A stretch of 64,000 nt of DNA from Butyrivibrio hungatei DSM 14810. Its GTDB lineage: Bacteria; Bacillota; Clostridia; Lachnospirales; Lachnospiraceae. Positions 60,269 to 64,000 of this stretch are shown one piece after another (position 1 is the first letter of the stretch; each line of letters starts with the position of its first letter). The translations under genes and the position numbers were made by a program. The stretch is from positions 1 through 64,000 of the forward strand of contig NZ_FRDH01000005.1 in assembly GCF_900143205.1 (NCBI RefSeq), given 5' to 3'. The notes under the pieces are model-generated. The model made no database searches. It was given only the letters and a program-made list of their open reading frames with translations, and had not been told where the DNA came from.

Positions 60269-60282
60269 TGGGAGATGAGAGT

Positions 60283-61506
60283 ATGAATATTATCGAAGGC
60301 GGCGTAACTGCAGCGAAGGGATTTGCAGCAAGTAGCTGTGAGGCAAATATCAAGTACAAAGACAGAACTGACATGGCGCTTGTTTTTTCTAAAGAGCCCT
60401 GTGTCTGCGCAGGAACCTTTACAACAAATGTTGTTAAAGCAGCTTGTGTCAAATGGGATCAGAAAATAGTAAAGTCTGGAGATGCAATGCATGCAGTTGT
60501 CATCAATTCAGGAATTGCCAATGCCTGTACCGGCAAAGAAGGCTTTGATGCCTGCGAAGCTACTGCTAAGGCAGTAGAAGAGAGCCTTAAGGTTCCATAC
60601 ACATCTGTTGCAGTTGCTTCTACGGGAGTTATTGGAATGCAGCTTCCTGTGGACAAGCTTGTTGCTGGTGTTGGAATGATGAGTAAAACGCTTGATGAGA
60701 GTATAGGCGCTGGAACAGATGCATCAAAGGCTATAATGACTACAGATACTGTAAATAAGGAAATTGCAGTAACACTTGATATTGATGGAAAGACCATTAC
60801 TCTTGGTGGAATGAGCAAAGGCTCTGGAATGATCCATCCTAATATGTGCACAATGCTCGCATTTCTTACAACTGACATTTCTATAGAAAAGAGTCTTTTG
60901 CAGGAGGCAGTAAGCAGCGTTGTTGAGGATTCTTTTAACATGATAACTGTTGACGGAGACACATCCACAAATGATACGCTTCTTTGCATGGCAAATGGCC
61001 TTGCAGGAAATAGTTGCATCAAGGATAAGGGAAAAGACTATGAAACATTCAAAGAAGCTCTTTCCTTTGTTTGTACCTTCCTTGCAAAGAAGATGGCTTC
61101 TGATGGAGAAGGCGCAACAAAGCTTTTTGAAGCAAAGGTTGTGAATGCTAAGTCCAAGGCTGATGCAAGGACACTTTCCAGATCCATCGTAGGTTCTAAT
61201 CTGTCAAAGGCTGCTATCTACGGCTGCGATGCGAACTTTGGAAGATTCCTGTGCGCTATGGGATATTCTGGTGCTGATTTTGATCAAAACGATGTGGAGC
61301 TGTTCTTTGAAAGTAAGAATGGTAGACTTGAAGTTTTTCATAAAGGAACTCCCCTTGAATTTGATGAAGATAAAGCACTTCATATTATGAAGGCTGATGA
61401 AGTAACTGTTTTTGTGGATATGCATGAAGGAAATGAAGAAGCTACAGCCTGGGGATGCGATCTTACATATGATTATGTCAAGATAAATGCTGATTACAGA
61501 AGCTAA
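60283..61506 (+). CDS. argJ: Bifunctional ornithine acetyltransferase
   Basis: 407 residues. [24 protein letters not shown]-like region, [12 protein letters not shown] and [20 protein letters not shown] show the family. The chain cuts itself before Thr190, the catalytic nucleophile; the usual ATML is CTML here. It moves the acetyl group from N-acetylornithine to glutamate. ATG 60283 follows GGGAG; ATG 60268 is an alternative at the GNAT stop. Confidence 0.93.
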   Translation: MNIIEGGVTAAKGFAASSCEANIKYKDRTDMALVFSKEPCVCAGTFTTNVVKAACVKWDQKIVKSGDAMHAVVINSGIANACTGKEGFDACEATAKAVEESLKVPYTSVAVASTGVIGMQLPVDKLVAGVGMMSKTLDESIGAGTDASKAIMTTDTVNKEIAVTLDIDGKTITLGGMSKGSGMIHPNMCTMLAFLTTDISIEKSLLQEAVSSVVEDSFNMITVDGDTSTNDTLLCMANGLAGNSCIKDKGKDYETFKEALSFVCTFLAKKMASDGEGATKLFEAKVVNAKSKADARTLSRSIVGSNLSKAAIYGCDANFGRFLCAMGYSGADFDQNDVELFFESKNGRLEVFHKGTPLEFDEDKALHIMKADEVTVFVDMHEGNEEATAWGCDLTYDYVKINADYRS

Positions 61507-61516
61507 GGAGACGACT

Positions 61517-62413
61517 ATGGATAAGGATATGGAAAGCGTACTAAAAAAAGCGGAGGTGCTTGTAGAGGCTCTTCCTTATATTCAGAAATTCAACAAGAAG
61601 ATCATAGTAGTAAAATATGGCGGAAGTGCCATGAGTAATGAGGAACTACAAAAGAATGTGATAACTGATGTCACTCTTTTGAAGCTGGTAGGACTTAAAC
61701 CTATTATCGTCCATGGCGGCGGCAAAGCCATAAGCTCTTGGGTAACAAAGGTAGGTAAAGAAGCACAGTTTGTCAACGGACTTCGCGTAACTGATAAGGA
61801 GACCATGGAAATAGCTGAGATGGTCCTTGGAAGAGTCAATAAGCAGCTGGTGACAATGGTTCAGGAACTTGGAGTTAAGGCAATTGGCATAAGTGGCAAG
61901 GACTCAGGTCTTTTGCATGTCACAAAGAAATACTCCGAGGGCCAGGACATTGGCTTTGTGGGAGAGGTTGATAAGGTTGATCCGCAGGTATTATTCGATC
62001 TTCTTGATAATGATTATCTTCCAATCGTTGCACCTATCGGACTTGATGATAATTTTGACACTTACAATATCAATGCTGATGACGCTGCGTGTGCTATTGC
62101 TAAGGCAGTTGGAGCTGATAAGCTTGCATTCCTTACTGATATTGAAGGTGTTTACAAAGACATAAATGATAAGTCTACATTTATTTCAAGACTTACATGT
62201 TCAGAGGCGGATGCTCTGATCGCAGGCGGCAACATAGGTGGAGGAATGCTTCCAAAACTCAACAACTGCACAGATGCCATAAAGGAAGGTGTTAACAGAG
62301 TGCATATCCTTGATGGAAGGATCCCGCATTGTATTTTGCTTGAGATCTTTACTAATAAGGGTGTTGGAACCATGTTTATGCCTGATAATGATGACCTTGA
62401 TGAAAATGAATGA
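61517..62413 (+). CDS. argB: Acetylglutamate kinase
   Basis: 298 residues. [33 protein letters not shown] and [28 protein letters not shown] with the closing [10 protein letters not shown] are the family marks. It phosphorylates N-acetylglutamate and is the usual point of feedback by arginine. ATG 61517 has AAGGAG six bases before it. Confidence 0.94.
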   Translation: MDKDMESVLKKAEVLVEALPYIQKFNKKIIVVKYGGSAMSNEELQKNVITDVTLLKLVGLKPIIVHGGGKAISSWVTKVGKEAQFVNGLRVTDKETMEIAEMVLGRVNKQLVTMVQELGVKAIGISGKDSGLLHVTKKYSEGQDIGFVGEVDKVDPQVLFDLLDNDYLPIVAPIGLDDNFDTYNINADDAACAIAKAVGADKLAFLTDIEGVYKDINDKSTFISRLTCSEADALIAGGNIGGGMLPKLNNCTDAIKEGVNRVHILDGRIPHCILLEIFTNKGVGTMFMPDNDDLDENE

Positions 62414-62434
62414 TCCAGGATTAAGGAGAGTGAC

Positions 62435-63634
62435 ATGAGCGAAACAATGAAGAAATACATAGATGAAGCTGAAAAGGCACTTCTTCATACATATAACAGA
62501 TATCAGATAGTTTTGGACAAAGGTGATGGTGTATATCTGTATGATCTTGATGGAAAAAAGTATCTTGATTTTGTGGCTGGAATCGCTGTGTTTGCTTTTG
62601 GCTACAACTGCAAAGATTATAATGATGCTCTGAAAAATCAGATAGATAAGCTTCTTCATACATCTAATTACTATTATAATGTTCCGGCCATCGAGGCAGC
62701 CAAAAAGCTTAAGGAAGTATCCCAGATGGACAGGGTGTTCTTTACTAACAGTGGAGCAGAAGCAGTGGAAGGAGCGCTTAAGACAGCGAGGAAATATGCA
62801 TATCTTAAGGATGGTAAAAATGATCATGAGATCATAGCCATGAATCATTCATTCCATGGAAGGACCTTTGGAGCTTTATCAGTAACAGGCAATCCACATT
62901 ATAGAGAAGCTTTTGAACCAATGATCGGAAACATAAAATTTGCTGATCTAAATGACTTTGATAGCGTTCTTGCCTGCGTAAATGAAAAAACATGTGCTAT
63001 TATAATGGAGACTGTCCAGGGAGAAGGCGGTATTTTCCCTGCAGACAAAGAGTTCCTTACTAAAGTAAGAAAATTATGCGACGAGAAGGATATTTTACTG
63101 ATCCTTGATGAAATCCAGTGCGGAATGGGAAGGACAGGCTCTATGTTTGCCTGGCAGAGATATGGTATCAAGCCGGATATCATGACAACTGCCAAAGCTT
63201 TGGGCTGTGGAGTACCAGTTGGAGCTTTCCTTATGACTGAAAAAGTTGGAGCCAATTCACTTGTTGCAGGAGATCATGGAACAACCTATGGTGGAAACCC
63301 GTTTGCATGCGCTGCTATTAACAAAGTTCTTGATTTATTTAAGCAGGACAATATAATAGAGAATGTGAATGCGGTAGCACCATATCTTGAAAAGCGCCTT
63401 GATGAACTTGTTGATAAATATGACTTTATTTTAACTAGAAGAGGCGTAGGTCTGATGCAGGGACTTGTATTTAACAGACCTGTTGCTGAAGTTATCAATA
63501 AAGCTCTTGAAAAAGGCCTTATTTTGATAAACGCAGGCGCTGAGATCATAAGATTTGTGCCACCCCTCGTAATTACAAAGAAAAACGTGGATGACATGAT
63601 AGAAATCTTAGACTCATGTCTGGGGAGTTTATGA
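62435..63634 (+). CDS. argD: Acetylornithine aminotransferase
   Basis: 399 residues. FVAGIAVFAFGY, FTNSGAEAVEGALK, LILDEIQCGMGRTG and TAKALGCGVPVGAF with the PLP Lys254 are the class III transaminase marks. It converts the semialdehyde to N-acetylornithine. Fifth gene of the operon. Its stop overlaps the next ATG. Confidence 0.93.
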   Translation: MSETMKKYIDEAEKALLHTYNRYQIVLDKGDGVYLYDLDGKKYLDFVAGIAVFAFGYNCKDYNDALKNQIDKLLHTSNYYYNVPAIEAAKKLKEVSQMDRVFFTNSGAEAVEGALKTARKYAYLKDGKNDHEIIAMNHSFHGRTFGALSVTGNPHYREAFEPMIGNIKFADLNDFDSVLACVNEKTCAIIMETVQGEGGIFPADKEFLTKVRKLCDEKDILLILDEIQCGMGRTGSMFAWQRYGIKPDIMTTAKALGCGVPVGAFLMTEKVGANSLVAGDHGTTYGGNPFACAAINKVLDLFKQDNIIENVNAVAPYLEKRLDELVDKYDFILTRRGVGLMQGLVFNRPVAEVINKALEKGLILINAGAEIIRFVPPLVITKKNVDDMIEILDSCLGSL

Positions 63635-64000
63635 AAGCAAGGATTAGAATTTTTTCAGTAATATTAATACTTTGTACTTTGGTGGGCACTATGATCTATG
63701 CCCGCCTGGGACAGAGTGTCTTTGAAGATAGATCATTCTTTGAAAAGAAAAAGACTACTGTCAGAATATGGTATACGGATGATGCACTCACTCCATACCT
63801 CCAGAGTAGGGCAGTAGCTTATTCTGAATCTAGCAAAAAAGTCAGGATCGAACCTGTTCTTGTTTCAGGTCTTGAATATCTTGAAAACATCAACAAAGCT
63901 TCTTTGGAAGATGATAATTACCCAGATCTTTTTATAATAACAAACGATTCGCTTGAAAAAGCTTATCTTGCAGGTCTTGCCCTTGAAATTGACAACGGCG
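63631..64000 (+). CDS. Extracellular solute-binding protein, N-terminal part (cut by window end)
   Basis: About 123 residues are visible. An uncleaved or signal-type hydrophobic segment (about 5-26) has no lipobox Cys. TTVRIWYTDDALTPYLQSRA and VRIEPVLVSGLEYLENINKA, then YPDLFIITNDSLEKAYLAG, are the start of a family 1 solute-binding fold. The ATG overlaps the argD stop and GGGGAG lies upstream. The rest of the gene, and any permease genes, lie outside the window. The coupling to argD is unexpected. Confidence 0.7.
   Translation, partial: MKARIRIFSVILILCTLVGTMIYARLGQSVFEDRSFFEKKKTTVRIWYTDDALTPYLQSRAVAYSESSKKVRIEPVLVSGLEYLENINKASLEDDNYPDLFIITNDSLEKAYLAGLALEIDNG

Noticed and set aside
60459-61022. 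187-residue minus-strand frame within argJ
   Set aside because: Shadow of argJ; no start signals or family features.
62201-62848. 215-residue minus-strand frame across argB and argD
   Set aside because: Runs antisense to two conserved genes and has a Lys/Ile/His-rich composition without any domain.

Overview
The window looks like chromosome of a low-GC, Gram-positive anaerobe of the Lachnospiraceae, most likely close to Butyrivibrio or Pseudobutyrivibrio. This is an inference. It rests on a secreted GH5 cellulase with a CBM2-like domain, clostridial gene orders (cysS-mrnC-rlmB-sigH; rpmE-DUF1385-prmC-prfA), strong AAGGAGG-type ribosome binding sites, A+T-rich intergenic DNA, and a DUF5721-type protein that I associate with this family. 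No rRNA and no CRISPR array were seen. One tRNA (Met, CAU) is present.

Bases 1-8,900 are accessory DNA: the right end of an IS66-family element inside a broken reading frame, an XRE regulator with a small membrane protein, a relic of an SMR efflux gene, a Nudix protein with a membrane tail, an alpha/beta hydrolase, two methyltransferases, a lipoprotein relic, a TetR regulator with its own promoter and operator, a transglutaminase-like protein, and a three-gene DUF3791-DUF3990-small-protein module that resembles a toxin-antitoxin system. Two related intergenic copies of a dead coding tail plus a GGGGACGG-type half-palindrome lie here. Full palindromes of the same family follow lgt (10,946) and the cellulase gene (39,370).

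Bases 8,900-21,100 hold ychF-lgt and then a division and cell wall (dcw) cluster: mraZ-rsmH-ftsL-PBP-mraY-murD-ftsW-divIB-ftsZ. It has a main promoter followed by four 10-bp phased MraZ boxes, and internal promoters before the PBP and ftsZ. murE, murF, murG and ftsA are absent. Bases 21,300-27,450 hold nrdR, a five-gene oligopeptide ABC transporter operon, and a 137-aa unknown gene behind a SigD-like promoter.

Bases 27,573-35,350 hold an aroE-aroK fusion overlapping queH, a Q/Y-repeat membrane protein, an Lgt-like paralogue, argS, a MATE exporter and a CPBP protease. Bases 35,418-44,700 hold helD (minus strand), the cellulase, tRNA-Met (minus), an intracellular GH13 amylase, an EAL-domain c-di-GMP phosphodiesterase that may be read from a leaderless mRNA, two small coupled genes, and a CarD-like regulator whose leader combines a promoter, a terminator-like hairpin and a perfect CcpA-type cre palindrome.

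Bases 44,781-54,740 are mostly housekeeping: an AlaX-like editing protein, azlCD, ispF, cysS, mrnC, rlmB, sigH, rpmE, a DUF1385 protein, prmC, prfA and a lone Hpt protein. Bases 54,744-58,482 are minus strand: DUF5721, DegV, a LytTR response regulator, DUF1294 and argG. argG diverges from argC-GNAT-argJ-argB-argD across a near-symmetric control region with ARG-box-like repeats. The window ends inside a solute-binding protein gene.
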